29,913 nucleotides of DNA from Thalassiosira profunda (Eukaryota > Bacillariophyta > Thalassiosirophyceae > Thalassiosirales > Thalassiosiraceae). The DNA lies in NCBI GenBank assembly GCA_036939355.1, contig JALLAP010000008.1, positions 1-29,913 of the forward strand, given 5' to 3'. This document shows, one piece after another, positions 1-9,156 of the stretch. Position numbers and translations under genes: made by a program. Position 1 is the first letter of the stretch. Every line of letters begins with the position of its first letter. Below the pieces are notes generated by a model, which had not been told where the DNA came from, did not search any database, and was given only the letters and a program-made list of their open reading frames with translations.

Positions 1-98
1 ACGTGGGGAGTCCCCGCCTTTGGCACGAAATCTCCCCCCTAATCCCAAAGGCCTAACCGTCGGCTTCAAACGCCACTACGCCCCCTGCACCGCATCCA
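1..98 (+). promoter_or_regulatory. Partial upstream region of RFC2
   Basis: This is the left edge of the window and holds at most the 5' leader and part of the promoter of the RFC2 gene. I see no convincing TATA element. The sequence directly before the ATG at 99 is C-rich. The neighbouring gene to the left is out of view. Confidence 0.35.
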
Positions 99-1435
99 AT
101 GACCACCGCCGCCGGCACCAAGCGCAAGGCCGCCCCCTCCAAGGGGAAGGGGGGATACGAAATTCCCTGGGTCGAAAAGTACCGCCCCCGCGTCCTCGAC
201 GACGTCGTCGGGAACGAGGACACCCTCGTCCGCCTCCGGGCCATTGCCGAGGACGGGAACGTCCCCAATTTGATTCTGTGCGGGCCGCCGGGGACGGGGA
301 AGGTGCGTGTTATCGGGGTGTCGGTGTGGATGGGGGTGGCCTATTTTTTGCAAGCGTGATCTTATGATCACCAGTGTTTTTGCATTGCAAATGCACCGCC
401 CTCACAAATGCACCGCCCTCATTTTATTTGCAGACCACGAGCGTCCACGCGCTGGCCCGGCAGCTCCTCGGCTCCGCCTACTCCAACGGCGTCCTGGAGC
501 TGAACGCGTCCGATTCGAGGGGCATCGATGTAAGTGATTTATTGGGCGTGCATCTTCTCCTTCCCCAGTCCGATGCTCACAACACATGCACTTTGTCATT
601 TTTCTCCAACGATTGTAGGTGGTGCGCAACAAAATCAAGGGATTTGCCATGAACAAGGTCAGCCTTCCCCCGGGGAGGTGAGTCTACTGCAATACATGGT
701 GCAGGGATGACTTGTTCACATTTGTCATTTATCGATCTCCCACGCTCGTGTGTTTGTGAAAACAGGCACAAAATCATCATCCTGGACGAGGCCGATTCGA
801 TGACCAGCGCGGCCCAGCAGGCCCTCCGCCGCACCATGGAGATTTATTCCAACACCACCCGCTTCGCGTTGGCCTGCAACATCTCGACCAAAATCATCGA
901 GCCGATCCAATCCCGCGCGGCCATCCTGCGGTACAGCCGCCTCAGCGACGAGCAGATCCTGAACCGGCTGCGGTACGTCTGCGAGCAGGAGGAGGTCAGC
1001 TACACGAACGACGGCCTCGAGGCCATTATCTTCACGGCCGAGGGGGACATGCGCAACGCGCTCAACAACCTCCAGGCCACCGTGAGCGGGTTCGACCTCG
1101 TCAACCAGACGAACGTCTTCAAGGTGTGCGACCAGCCGCACCCCACGACGGTGAAGAAGATTCTGGACGGGTGCATCGCGGGGGACACCACGAAGGCGAC
1201 GCGGGAGGTGGAGAATCTGTGGCGGACGGGGTACAGTTGCAGTGACATCATCGGGACGCTGTTCAAGGTGGCGAAGACGTACGACATGGTGGAGGCGCTG
1301 AAGTTGGAGTATTTGCGGGAGATCGGGTTCACCCACATGCGCATCGCCGACGGCGTCGGGACGCTGCTCCAGCTGCTGGGATTGACGGCGAGGCTGTGCC
1401 AAAAGGTCGAGGTGGGAATGGAGGGGAAGCAGTAG
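99..1435 (+). CDS. RFC2: Replication factor C subunit 2 (clamp-loader small subunit), four exons
   Basis: AAA+ subunit of the RFC clamp loader, which opens PCNA and loads it on primer-template junctions in the nucleus. Exons are 99-302, 434-529, 619-677 and 766-1435, giving 342 aa against about 354 for human RFC2. The RFC-box leader IPWVEKYRP comes first. Walker A GPPGTGKTT is split by intron 1 after the Lys codon. Then follow [19 protein letters not shown], Walker [13 protein letters not shown], the small-subunit motif [18 protein letters not shown] and the SRC-type arginine-finger motif as QSRAA (Cys replaced by Ala). The C-terminal collar has [11 protein letters not shown] and ends in [13 protein letters not shown], which matches human RFC2/yeast Rfc4 rather than the other small subunits. 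Introns are 131, 89 and 88 nt with GT-AG ends. Intron 1 contains a 17-bp tandem duplication. The gene converges on the CtpA-like gene. Confidence 0.95.
388..421. repeat. Perfect 17-bp tandem duplication inside RFC2 intron 1
   Basis: The words at 388-404 and 405-421 are identical (CAAATGCACCGCCCTCA twice). The first copy overlaps a TTGCAA palindrome, and the second copy runs into the pyrimidine-rich acceptor (ATTTTATTTGCAG). It lengthens the intron to 131 nt, longer than the 73-111 nt of the other introns in this window. It looks like a simple replication-slippage duplication. Confidence 0.9.
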
Positions 1436-1548
1436 GCGCCGGGTCAAAGGCAACCAATGGATATTCGGGCGGAAGGGAGATTCTAAGCCGGGAAACAAGC
1501 AACAGAAATGACGCCAGCATGCAACCTCGCTAATTGTTTTGATGCAAT

Positions 1549-2850
1549 TCACCCGCTTGGGGGCAAACAATTCGGAGGAGAAAGCATATCCGATACTCTT
1601 TTGAAATCGATTGCCGCCAAATCCGTGCCTTTCATACGCACATCGGGCGTGATTCCTCTGCCTTGGATCTCGCGCCCGTTCGCGGTCAGATATTTGCCGG
1701 TGGTCACGAACGCTCGGCTCCCATCCTTTAAACCAATGCCGGCTTGGATCAGCCCCTTTCCGTAGCTCGTTTGCCCGATCACCAATGCCCTGCAGTTGTC
1801 TCGCAGCGCGCTAGCAAAGATCTCCGTCGCCGAGGCAGAGCCTTTGTTGATCATCAGAACGATTGGAACACTGGTGCCCACCATGACATTGCTCTTCGTC
1901 GCGCGGTAGACACTTCTCTCCCTACCTTCGGTCCTCACTATGATCTTATTCCCCCCGAGAAAGAGCTTTGCGATCCACAAGGCACTCTGCAGGGAGCCGC
2001 CGCCGTTGTTCCGGACATCGATCGCAAGCGCATTGGCGCCCTGACTTTTTAATGAAGAGAGAGCGTCCATCATCCTCAGATAGCTCCTGGAATTGAACGT
2101 GCGCAGCTGGACGTATCCCACGGCCGTTCCGTCGGGCCGTTTGTCGAGCACTTGGTAGCGCACGGGATCGGCAATTCCGGAGAAATCCCGAGGGAGGACC
2201 ACGTTCCTCCGTTCGTTTGAGCCTGCCTGCTCCACGCCCAGAGAGATTGTCTTTGCGCGTGCATTCTCGAAGACGTGCTCGACCACTTGAAAGACGCTCT
2301 CCCCCGCCGTGCTTTTGCCATTCACCGTCAATACCTTATCTCCAAGTTGCAATCCGGCATCGTGCGCGGGCGACCCCTTCCTCGGCAGCGCCGAGACGAT
2401 GACCTGCCCCCCGCGCTCGGCCTGGTTCAACGTGATCCCCACCCCGATCATATCATAAGGATCCACGCTGCCCGCGCGGACCACCCTGGAGTATCGATCG
2501 CCGTATTGCTCGACAGCCCTCTTGGCCTTTCGGCTCGGCATGCGCTCCAGCCTGAACGGGTCGAACTGGGTCCCCGACGACGCCAGCTCCCCTTCCATAA
2601 AAATTTCAGGCGCAGCATCGCCTTCAGCTGCAGCAGCAGCCGATGCGCCAGGCCTCAAGATGAGTGCCGTCGCAGAAGCGATGAAGGATCGCCGCGCGAC
2701 GGAGCAAACTGGTGTCGTGTCAGTACCATCATCGGCTGAGAAACTGCTGCCCTCGACCTTTTTGCCAATCAGTGGATGTGTTGCAATGCGAGAGAACCCG
2801 TCAACGCTTGCCATCAGCAAGGAGAGCGCGAGGATTTGCAAATGGGGCAT
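1549..2850 (-). CDS. CTPA: Plastid thylakoid-lumen C-terminal processing protease (CtpA, peptidase S41)
   Basis: Serine protease of the tail-specific/CtpA family. In plastids CtpA trims the C-terminus of photosystem II D1 in the thylakoid lumen. Single exon, 433 aa from the ATG at 2850. An upstream in-frame ATG at 2931 would add 27 residues but bury the signal peptide. The leader is layered: hydrophobic MPHLQILALSLLM, then ASVDG before Phe-19 (the diatom plastid-import position), then VARRSFIASATALIL, a twin-arginine thylakoid signal at about residues 52-66. A PDZ domain follows at about 130-205. The catalytic core has IDVRNNGGGSLQSAL, nucleophile Ser-340 in NKGSASATEIF and general-base Lys-365 in SYGKGLIQ; the 25-residue Ser-Lys spacing is that of the family. 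The C-terminal RGITPDVRM is also typical. Paralogues with other lumenal substrates exist, so D1 as the substrate is inferred. Confidence 0.9.
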   Translation of the reverse strand: MPHLQILALSLLMASVDGFSRIATHPLIGKKVEGSSFSADDGTDTTPVCSVARRSFIASATALILRPGASAAAAAEGDAAPEIFMEGELASSGTQFDPFRLERMPSRKAKRAVEQYGDRYSRVVRAGSVDPYDMIGVGITLNQAERGGQVIVSALPRKGSPAHDAGLQLGDKVLTVNGKSTAGESVFQVVEHVFENARAKTISLGVEQAGSNERRNVVLPRDFSGIADPVRYQVLDKRPDGTAVGYVQLRTFNSRSYLRMMDALSSLKSQGANALAIDVRNNGGGSLQSALWIAKLFLGGNKIIVRTEGRERSVYRATKSNVMVGTSVPIVLMINKGSASATEIFASALRDNCRALVIGQTSYGKGLIQAGIGLKDGSRAFVTTGKYLTANGREIQGRGITPDVRMKGTDLAAIDFKRVSDMLSPPNCLPPSG

Positions 2851-3353
2851 CTTGGTGGCGTCTGATTTGCATCTCGATGCATTCGTTGAGTGAGAACAAT
2901 GCAGACGAGGCGACAGCGAAATCCGGTGCATTGTTGTGCCCGAGCTCGATGCAAGGATACAGGTGGGCGATGGAGATGGAGGAGGAGGATGGGGTGTTGC
3001 GCCCTTGTGTTTTCGACAACCTCGGCCTCTTTGCTCGCTTTATGTACTGCGAAGGTTTCATGTCTCATCAATACTTATTGGTCGCGAAAAAGTGTCGTAC
3101 CCAAGACACTTTGCGAGACACCTGTCTGAAGGACATCGCCGCCGCTGCGCTGCCGGAAAAAAAAATTGCCGCCTCATTTTCGCAAGCGGCCGGCAAGGCG
3201 GCAAAGAGACGCGGCGACTCTAGAGGCGCTGATCGGGCAGAGGCCGCGGACGACAGGCTAGTCGGCGAGCGGCAGTTGGCGCTGTAGCGGTGGCGACGGC
3301 GTCGGCTGCAATATTTGCAATTTTTTCTGAGTCCATCACCCAGCGACGCGAAG
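2851..3353. promoter_or_regulatory. Divergent intergenic region between CtpA and the 7TM receptor
   Basis: About 500 bp shared by two divergent genes, so it probably carries both promoters. It includes an alternative ATG for CtpA at 2931. A TTGCAA palindrome at 3315-3320 sits 34 bp before the receptor ATG, and an A-run lies near 3160. Short reading frames here have no recognisable domain. I see no RNA gene. Confidence 0.5.
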
Positions 3354-4770
3354 ATGAGCACGTACTACACCCCCCAGTCCAAGACGCTGGCGCTCCTGCC
3401 CAAGTTCACCGGCTTCCTCTCCCTCCTCGGCTCCACCTTCATTTTTCAGGACGTCGTCTTCCACAAGAACTTCCACCGCGTCTACCACCGCCTCGTCCTC
3501 GGCCTCAGCTGCTCGGACATCATGGCCTCCATCGTCAACATCCTCTCGACGTGGCCGATTCCGGAGGGGAGCGCGGGGGTGTACCTGGCCAGCGGCACGA
3601 CGCAGACGTGCACGGCGCAGGGATTTTTCAACGAATTGGGCAACTTAGCCACGCCGCTCTATAATGCGAGCCTGTGCGCGTACTACGTGCTGGTGATTCG
3701 GAACAGCTGGGCGGAGGATCGGATCAAATCCCGGGCCGAGCCGATCATGCACATCATGCCGATGACGATCGCGTTGACGATCGCGGTGTTGGGCCTCCCG
3801 TTCGATCTCTACAACAATTCGGGATGGCTGTGCTGGATCGCCCCCTATCCGGCCGGATGCTCCGGCGACGAATGCGAGCGGGGGGAGCACGCCAACATTT
3901 TCCGGTGGGTGCACTACGCGATCATCTGGTCGGCGATCCTTTTCGTCACAGGGGGGATGGGCTCCATCTGGTGGAAGGTGCGGGTGCAGGAAACGAGGGA
4001 GATGAACGAGGAGGCGGCAAGGCGGGGGAGCAAGTCGAAGAAGGTGGCGATACAGGCGGCCCTGTTCGTGGGGGCGCTGTACCTTACGTGGCTGTTCACG
4101 ACGGTGAGTTGTGTTGCCTCCGGTTGGCCTGACTGCAGACGAACGTATGCACTCAAACTCACATCTCGCGTTTGTGTTTGAGCAGATCACGCGCATCTAC
4201 CAAATCACGACGGGGACGAACAACTTCGTCCTCCTCGTCTTGATGGCCATCTTCTTCCCCCTCCAGGGATTCTTCAACTGCCTCATCTACCTCCGGCCGC
4301 GCTACCTCCGTTGCAAATCGCGCAATCCCGACGCGCCCCTGCGCCGACTGCTGATATTGTGTTTGCATCACGAAAGCCACCCGATACACGGGCAGACACT
4401 GCAGCGGCGACCGCGCGGGGGCGACCCCGACGGGGAGGGCGGGCGGTGCGAGACGGAAGAGGAGCGGCGACGACGGCGATCGTCCACGGCGTCGTTTTAC
4501 TCTATGGGGAATTCGAAGATGAGGCGGAGCTCGGGAGGTGAATCGAGCGGGGGCGACGACGCGTCGGATATTAATACGGTCAACGCCATCGTGTCGGTGT
4601 CGGACTACAACAAGGATCGGGATCCGGTGGAGGACCGGGACACGCTAAGGGCGGTAGAGGAGAGCGATGCCGGGGAGGAGGAGGCCAGCGAGGCTAGTGA
4701 TGGTCCCACACAAGAGATGGTGGAGGCTGATGATAAATGGAAAGAAGAACCTCCGAAAGAGGAATCATAG
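3354..4770 (+). CDS. Seven-transmembrane receptor, cAMP-receptor-like (class E-type) GPCR
   Basis: Predicted G-protein-coupled receptor of the plasma membrane. Exons are 3354-4103 and 4186-4770 (82-nt GT-AG intron), 444 aa. Seven hydrophobic segments are visible: LALLPKFTGFLSLLGSTFIF; YHRLVLGLSCSDIMASIV; CTAQGFFNELGNLATPLYNA with the following ASLCAYYVLVI; IMHIMPMTIALTIAVLGL; VHYAIIWSAILFVTGGMG; VAIQAALFVGALYLTWLF; and FVLLVLMAIFFPLQGFFN, ending in CLIYLRPRYLR. The LRPRY ending of TM7 and the SCSD segment in TM2 resemble the Dictyostelium cAMP-receptor/diatom GPCR group. The intron falls between TM6 and TM7. The cytoplasmic tail of about 150 residues is first basic (RRRRR near a Ser-rich patch) and then strongly acidic, suitable for phosphorylation. 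The ligand is unknown. The start is the first ATG; the frame extends upstream only through a non-ATG codon. Confidence 0.85.
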
Positions 4771-5100
4771 CGGATGCCTCACCCTGTTGGTGTGGAATGG
4801 GGACAGTTTATGTCACCCCAATTTTATGGGGCGTTGATTCGTAATGGATAATGCATGTATTTACTTGGTTGATGTGCTGGTATCATAGGCTTGAAAGACC
4901 CTGGGGCTGGAGTGCTGAGCTTCTTCCCAGCAGAGGATTTTTGGGGGGAGATGGCAAATCCCCATCATCCCCCAACAAGAGATCAGCCGCTAGAAAGGGA
5001 GGCGAAGATCCGAGGGGAGAATGACTTGATGGCCGAATTCCCCCCTCATCCCCCACTCGAATGTTCTCTAAGCATCAAAATTATGTGTTAGCCCGGGCGG
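4771..5100. other. Convergent 3' region of the 7TM receptor and ankyrin genes
   Basis: A 330-bp stop-to-stop spacer that must hold both 3' UTRs. The receptor side is AT-richer (4790-4880) with no certain poly(A) signal. The ankyrin side holds two similar G-run/C-run motifs, at about 4942-4977 and 5017-5058. Each reads GGGGAGA, then ATGG or GATGGCC, then a C-rich half ending TCATCCCCCA, and each can pair imperfectly with itself. No protein is recognised here. Confidence 0.5.
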
Positions 5101-6888
5101 CTACGCGTGCAACGGCACCGTCACCTCGCTCACTATGGATTGGTCATCCTCCGCCTCGTCCACACGGATCTCGAACACGGGCGGTTGAACGACGTCCAGC
5201 TCTGTCTCCGGCTCCGGCACCCCTTCCCGATCGCGGTATTTGGCCTCGCTCGGATCCTCGAAGATGTCGAAGCTTCCGTGGTCTTCCTCCAAGTCCAATC
5301 CCCCGAAGTCGTCGTCGTCGAAGTACCCGTCCAAGTAGGCCTCGAGGTGGCGGTGGTACTGGTCCTCGTCGGTCGTCCCCGGCGGCGATTGGGGCGCGGA
5401 CAAAATGCCTGGAGATTGGATGGCTCCCCCGCCAATGTTGTCTTGGGGAGGAGGGGAAGCGGCAGAGGCGCCTCCCCCAGTGTGCGCCGGGACTCCTGCG
5501 CCGTCATGCTGCTCCTCGATACCGAACACATCGAAGAGGGCGTCGCTCATCCGCTCCTTTTTTCGCTTCGCCTTCATCTTGTCCAGCCTCCGCCGTCGGG
5601 CGTCCACCTCCTCCCGCTCCAACTGCAATAATATCTCTAAGTCTTGGTCTTCGGTGACGCTCGACGCCGCCGAGTGGACGCTCCTGGAACTCCGCATCGT
5701 TATCCCTCGGGGTCGGGATCTTCGACACCGTGGCTCCTTTCGTCTGATGAGGGCTTGGAGGAGCTCCTGGTGCCGGGTGTTGTCGTCGGTGAAGTGCTTG
5801 AGGTAGGATCCGTCGAGGGCGTAATCAAGGGGAGAATAGCCCGTGGCGTCTTCGGCCTTGAAGTCGATCCGGCCGGGATACGTGAGCATCGCCTCCTTCA
5901 ACGTCCTGACAATGCGCAGGGTCTGCTCGATCGTTTCTTCCGGAGATGGCGTCTCTTGAGACAGGTGCTTGGCATTATTCCCCTGAAGTAAAGGCGGGTG
6001 AACCAAGCATCGGACCGCAAGGTGCAACGGCGTTCGGCTGTCCGCGTCACCTATGGAGGCCGGACTCGGATCGGCCCTTACCAAGGCGTCAATCGCCTCC
6101 GGAGACGCTCCCGAACCAGCCGCCACGTGAAGGGGCGTCCTCCCCATATCATCGGTGCCATATGTGGAGCCAATCCGATTCCTCAGCCCGGCCAGTAATA
6201 ATTCCAGCACGTCCAGCGGGGGGCGAAAATGGCACAAGTCGTGCAAGACATTCTCCCCGATGTCGGGCCGCTGCTTCTCGGCGGAACCCTCCACCAAATC
6301 ATTCTCCCCCGAACCGCCGTGAGAGTTCCCCTCCTCGAATAAGGCCGCCTTTATCACGGCCGCGGCCGCCGCGGACTCTTTGCCGGTGAAGCTGCGTCGC
6401 CGCCCCACGGAATCTCCTCCGCGGCTGCCATAGCTGGGTCTTCTATGAGTAGTTGCACAAGTTGGCGGGGGCTCCTCGGGGATTACATCGGCATTGAAGC
6501 TCCCCCGCTTGGGCATCGCCTCGGGCACGGCGCTGAATTCATGCTCGGCGATGAGCTTGCGGGCGACGTCCCAATCCCCCCGCTCGGCCGCCCTTCGCAG
6601 GCGCTTGCGGAGCTGGGCCTCCGACAGGGACTTTTTGCGGCCCCGTCGGAGGATGGCACCTAGCGAGGCGAGCTTGGACTTCTTTTTTCCCTTCCTCTTG
6701 GAGCCACTGCTGGTTGTGCCGGTAGTGCCCCCGGCGGCGGGGGAGGCGGCGGAGGAGGGGACGGAGAAGAGGGTGGAGTCGGTGAACTCCGGGGTGTCCC
6801 GCCTTTGAGGGCCGCCCCGGGACGACATTACCTTGTGGAGGAAGCGGCGGTCGTCTCCCCCTGAGGCCGGCTCGTCGACGTCTATCAT
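5101..6888 (-). CDS. Ankyrin-repeat protein with basic N-terminus and coiled coil
   Basis: Single-exon protein of 595 aa; function unknown. The N-terminus is disordered and Ser/Gly/Thr-rich, with a basic KRKGKKKSK stretch (residues 64-72) that could be a nuclear localisation signal. LRKRLRRAAERGDWDVARKL (93-112) resembles an isolated ankyrin helix pair. The main ankyrin block is at about 212-360, with GENVLHDLC, then MGRTPLHVAAGSGASPEAI, then DSRTPLHLAVRCL and a weaker TGYSPLDYAL. A charged coiled coil follows (about 414-447, LLQLEREEVDARRRRLDKMK), then an acidic, Pro/Gly-rich tail. This arrangement (basic start, LHDLCHF-type ankyrins, acidic tail) fits a common diatom group of uncharacterised ankyrin proteins. 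It probably acts as a protein-binding scaffold. Met-21 is an alternative start. Confidence 0.8.
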   Translation of the reverse strand: MIDVDEPASGGDDRRFLHKVMSSRGGPQRRDTPEFTDSTLFSVPSSAASPAAGGTTGTTSSGSKRKGKKKSKLASLGAILRRGRKKSLSEAQLRKRLRRAAERGDWDVARKLIAEHEFSAVPEAMPKRGSFNADVIPEEPPPTCATTHRRPSYGSRGGDSVGRRRSFTGKESAAAAAVIKAALFEEGNSHGGSGENDLVEGSAEKQRPDIGENVLHDLCHFRPPLDVLELLLAGLRNRIGSTYGTDDMGRTPLHVAAGSGASPEAIDALVRADPSPASIGDADSRTPLHLAVRCLVHPPLLQGNNAKHLSQETPSPEETIEQTLRIVRTLKEAMLTYPGRIDFKAEDATGYSPLDYALDGSYLKHFTDDNTRHQELLQALIRRKEPRCRRSRPRGITMRSSRSVHSAASSVTEDQDLEILLQLEREEVDARRRRLDKMKAKRKKERMSDALFDVFGIEEQHDGAGVPAHTGGGASAASPPPQDNIGGGAIQSPGILSAPQSPPGTTDEDQYHRHLEAYLDGYFDDDDFGGLDLEEDHGSFDIFEDPSEAKYRDREGVPEPETELDVVQPPVFEIRVDEAEDDQSIVSEVTVPLHA

Positions 6889-7600
6889 GTGGGATATGTT
6901 AGGGCCTGCTATCTGAATTGGGGGCCGCGGGAGGGCATGGTTTCCTTGCGGTTGAGGTCGGGCCGATCGTCGTTCGAGGCGAAGGTGAAAGGTGAAGGTG
7001 AAGGTGAATGCACCGACGCTTGTTGCAAACTTCGAGGAGGCTCCGGCGAACGCAAGAACCTCGAACCCACCGCTGACGAGGATGGCGAGGCGGGGTGTGT
7101 AGGAGTGTGTGGGCCACGGGCGCCGCGTGGGATAGGAGGACGATGAGAGGGGGGAAGCCGCGATGATCCCGAGCGAGCTGGATGAGCGGGCCCGAGCTCT
7201 CGATTTTTTGCACCGCGATTGCGAAGTCGATGGATTGTCAAAGAAGCCTCTCGTTTGATCCTGTGCAGTATTGCAGCTGTCTTTGTGACTTGGGGACTAT
7301 CATTGAGGCCTCTTTGACACTCACACGACTAGTGCGACATATGTTCGTTACTCATAATTGACTGCGACATAACCACGTGTTCACGCTGCGAAAGACTGCA
7401 TAGAGAGAAATGAGGTGGTGTGACAGGTCATTTAGGTCATTATCCCTTAGGTACGACGGGGGATAGGGTTAGTTTGGGGCGGTTTCTACTTACATAGGTA
7501 GGTAGCTCAATACTCTCATACTCATACACCTCTCCTCTCTCCAAGCGCCCCGCGCTGTGCCTCGCCATGCCCCGCCGCGGGGCCGGAGCATCAACACTGA

Positions 7601-8276
7601 GTGCATTGTTTTGTAATGCGGGGCGTCGGCTGCGTCGTGATCACTGATCACGCGGGCCACGCGCATGATCGCATCTCTGTCTCTGTGCCGTTGAAGCCGG
7701 TTCGGTTCGATAGGGGCCGAACTCATCTTCAAAAGTTTCAATTTGAAATTTCGAACGCTCATTCAAAAATTTCGAACTGGTTCGAAAATTCGATTTCGAA
7801 GTTTCGTTCTAAAATTCGTTCGAAAATTCCAATTTGAAAAATTTGAACTTTCAATTTCAAACGAAACTTCGAAAATACAAAACTTCGAACGTTTGAAATT
7901 TTAATTTGACTTTTTGAAAATTTCAAACAGATTGCTTTGAAATTTTGAAAATTCAAATTCAAATTATGAAAATTCAAACTGGAAATTGGCGAGGCGAATG
8001 CCATTTTGGCCCCCGTTCTTTCGGAAGGGAACCGGTTGCATACGAAGCAAGAATTCTCAAACCGGATCATTCGCCTGGCTAGAGACAGATATCGTAGGCT
8101 TTGTCGGCAGCACACTGGTTTCACAACGGGTATGGATCGGCACAACAGTGATACTTTTTCAATCAAACTGAAATGCTTGATATGCAATATGCATGGAGGG
8201 CTGGGGAATATCCCAGCAGCCATTTCCCGGGTAGCGAAGAAAGAAGTCATCTGCATGAGAGGTGCGAGGCTTTGAC
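7601..8276. repeat. Repeat unit 1 with AT-rich, foldback-like core
   Basis: First of two tandemly placed, diverged copies. Order in the unit: GTGCATTG; a GC-rich stretch with a GATCACGCGGGCCACG block; CCGGTTCGGTTCGATAGGGG; an AT-rich core (about 7731-7980, about 25% G+C by hand count) built from TTCGAA, AATTTGAAA and TTTCAAATT words; ACCGGTTGCATACGAAGCAA; CGCCTGGCTAGAGA; CACTGGTTTCACAACGG; ATGCTTGATATGCA; ending near GGCTTTGAC. Inside the core, a perfect 13-bp inverted repeat (TTTCGAAGTTTCG at 7794-7806, its complement at 7862-7874) can fold back over a 55-bp loop. No open frame is conserved between the copies, so it appears to be non-coding. Confidence 0.85.
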
Positions 8277-8362
8277 GATCACCGATGCCCCTGGTGCATC
8301 TAGAGGTAGTGTAACGCCCACACATCCATCTCTCTCTCGCGTCTCTGATGACCAAAGCAAGA

Positions 8363-8978
8363 GTGCATTGTGTTGGGTACTGCATCGTCGGCTGCGTCGC
8401 GATATCACTGGATCACGCGGGCCACGCCGTGATCACATCTGCTGTTGAAGCCGGTTCGGGTTCGGTTCGATAGGGGCCAACCTCAATCTTCAAAAGCTTC
8501 AATTTGAAATTTCGAACGCTCATTCAAAAATTTCGAACTCGTTCGAAAATTCCAATTTGAAAAATTGAACTTTTGATTTCACACGAAACTTCGAAAATAC
8601 AAAAACTTCGAACGTTTGAAATTTCAATTTGACTTTTTTGAATTTCAAACAGGTTGCTTTGAAAATTCAAATTCAAATTTTGAAAATTCAAACTCGAATT
8701 TGGTTCGGGAGATTTTTGACTCTGCGGGAGAGAGATAGAACTGAAGAACCGGTTGCATGCGAAGCAAGCAAGATCAAACCGGATTCATTCTCAAACCGGA
8801 TCATTATGATTCGCCTGGCTAGAGAGATAGGCCTTGTCAGCAGCGCACACTGGTTTCACAACGGAGATGGGCACATCAATGGTGCTTTTTCAACCAACCC
8901 GAAATGCTTGATATGCATGGAGGGCTGGCGAGTATCCCTGCGGCCATCTCAAGGGACGATGGAGTGCGGGGCTTTGAC
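8363..8978. repeat. Repeat unit 2, shorter diverged copy
   Basis: Second copy, offset about 760 bp from unit 1 at the left end and about 700 bp at the right end, with the same landmark order from GTGCATTG to GGCTTTGAC. Agreement is clearly above chance along the whole unit (most 20-bp blocks alignable with 1-5 changes). The AT-rich core is shortened: the segment between two copies of GTTCGAAAATTC in unit 1 (7780-7791 and 7818-7829) is absent, a 38-bp loss as expected from deletion between short direct repeats. The left arm of the unit 1 foldback is therefore missing. No transposase or terminal inverted repeat is seen. Confidence 0.85.
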
Positions 8979-9156
8979 AATGCAATTGCCAATAGGGGGG
9001 GGTTGCTATGCCAAAGGAGAAGTCATCGACATCGATGAAGATGCCAAGATGCCAGCAAAGAAGTGAAGTCATCTATGTCTCGAGTCACATCAAATGGAGC
9101 AAGTGCATGCATTGAATCTGCTTTCATAGCTGACAAGGTACACCTCCAGATGAACC

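Larger units (their letters stand above)
6889..9156. other. 2.3 kb gene-free region with a repeat pair
   Basis: The largest interval without a recognisable gene. Positions 6889-7240 look like the leader/promoter of the ankyrin gene; open frames there are low-complexity. Positions 7250-7600 hold nothing identified apart from TGCGACATA twice (7333 and 7361 areas). Positions 7601-8276 and 8363-8978 are two diverged copies of the same element, each with an AT-rich core. Positions 8979-9156 lead into the 3' side of the transporter gene. Frames of 60-208 codons in the core are translations of the AT-rich repeat, not genes. The one place where two neighbouring genes share a strand is across this block. 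Confidence 0.7.

Noticed and set aside
725..1570. 281-codon open frame on the minus strand across RFC2
   Set aside because: Antisense to a clear RFC2 exon; open because of GC-rich codon structure. Composition is Arg/Leu/Val/His-biased and shows no domain.
6909..7241. 110-codon minus-strand frame upstream of the ankyrin gene
   Set aside because: Pro/Ser/Arg-rich low complexity with several overlapping alternatives in the other frames; better read as leader or promoter.
7759..8385. 208-codon minus-strand frame in the repeat region
   Set aside because: Much of it is a translation of TTTGAAA/TTCGAA words, and the matching frame is not conserved in repeat unit 2.
7601..8978. CRISPR-like or tRNA-like arrays in the repeat block
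   Set aside because: Only two long diverged units with no regular short repeats and spacers; no cloverleaf with a T-loop consensus was found.
8629..9066. 145-codon plus-strand frame, possible lost plus-strand gene
   Set aside because: Starts in the AT-rich core and has no recognisable domain; the corresponding region of unit 1 does not keep the frame.
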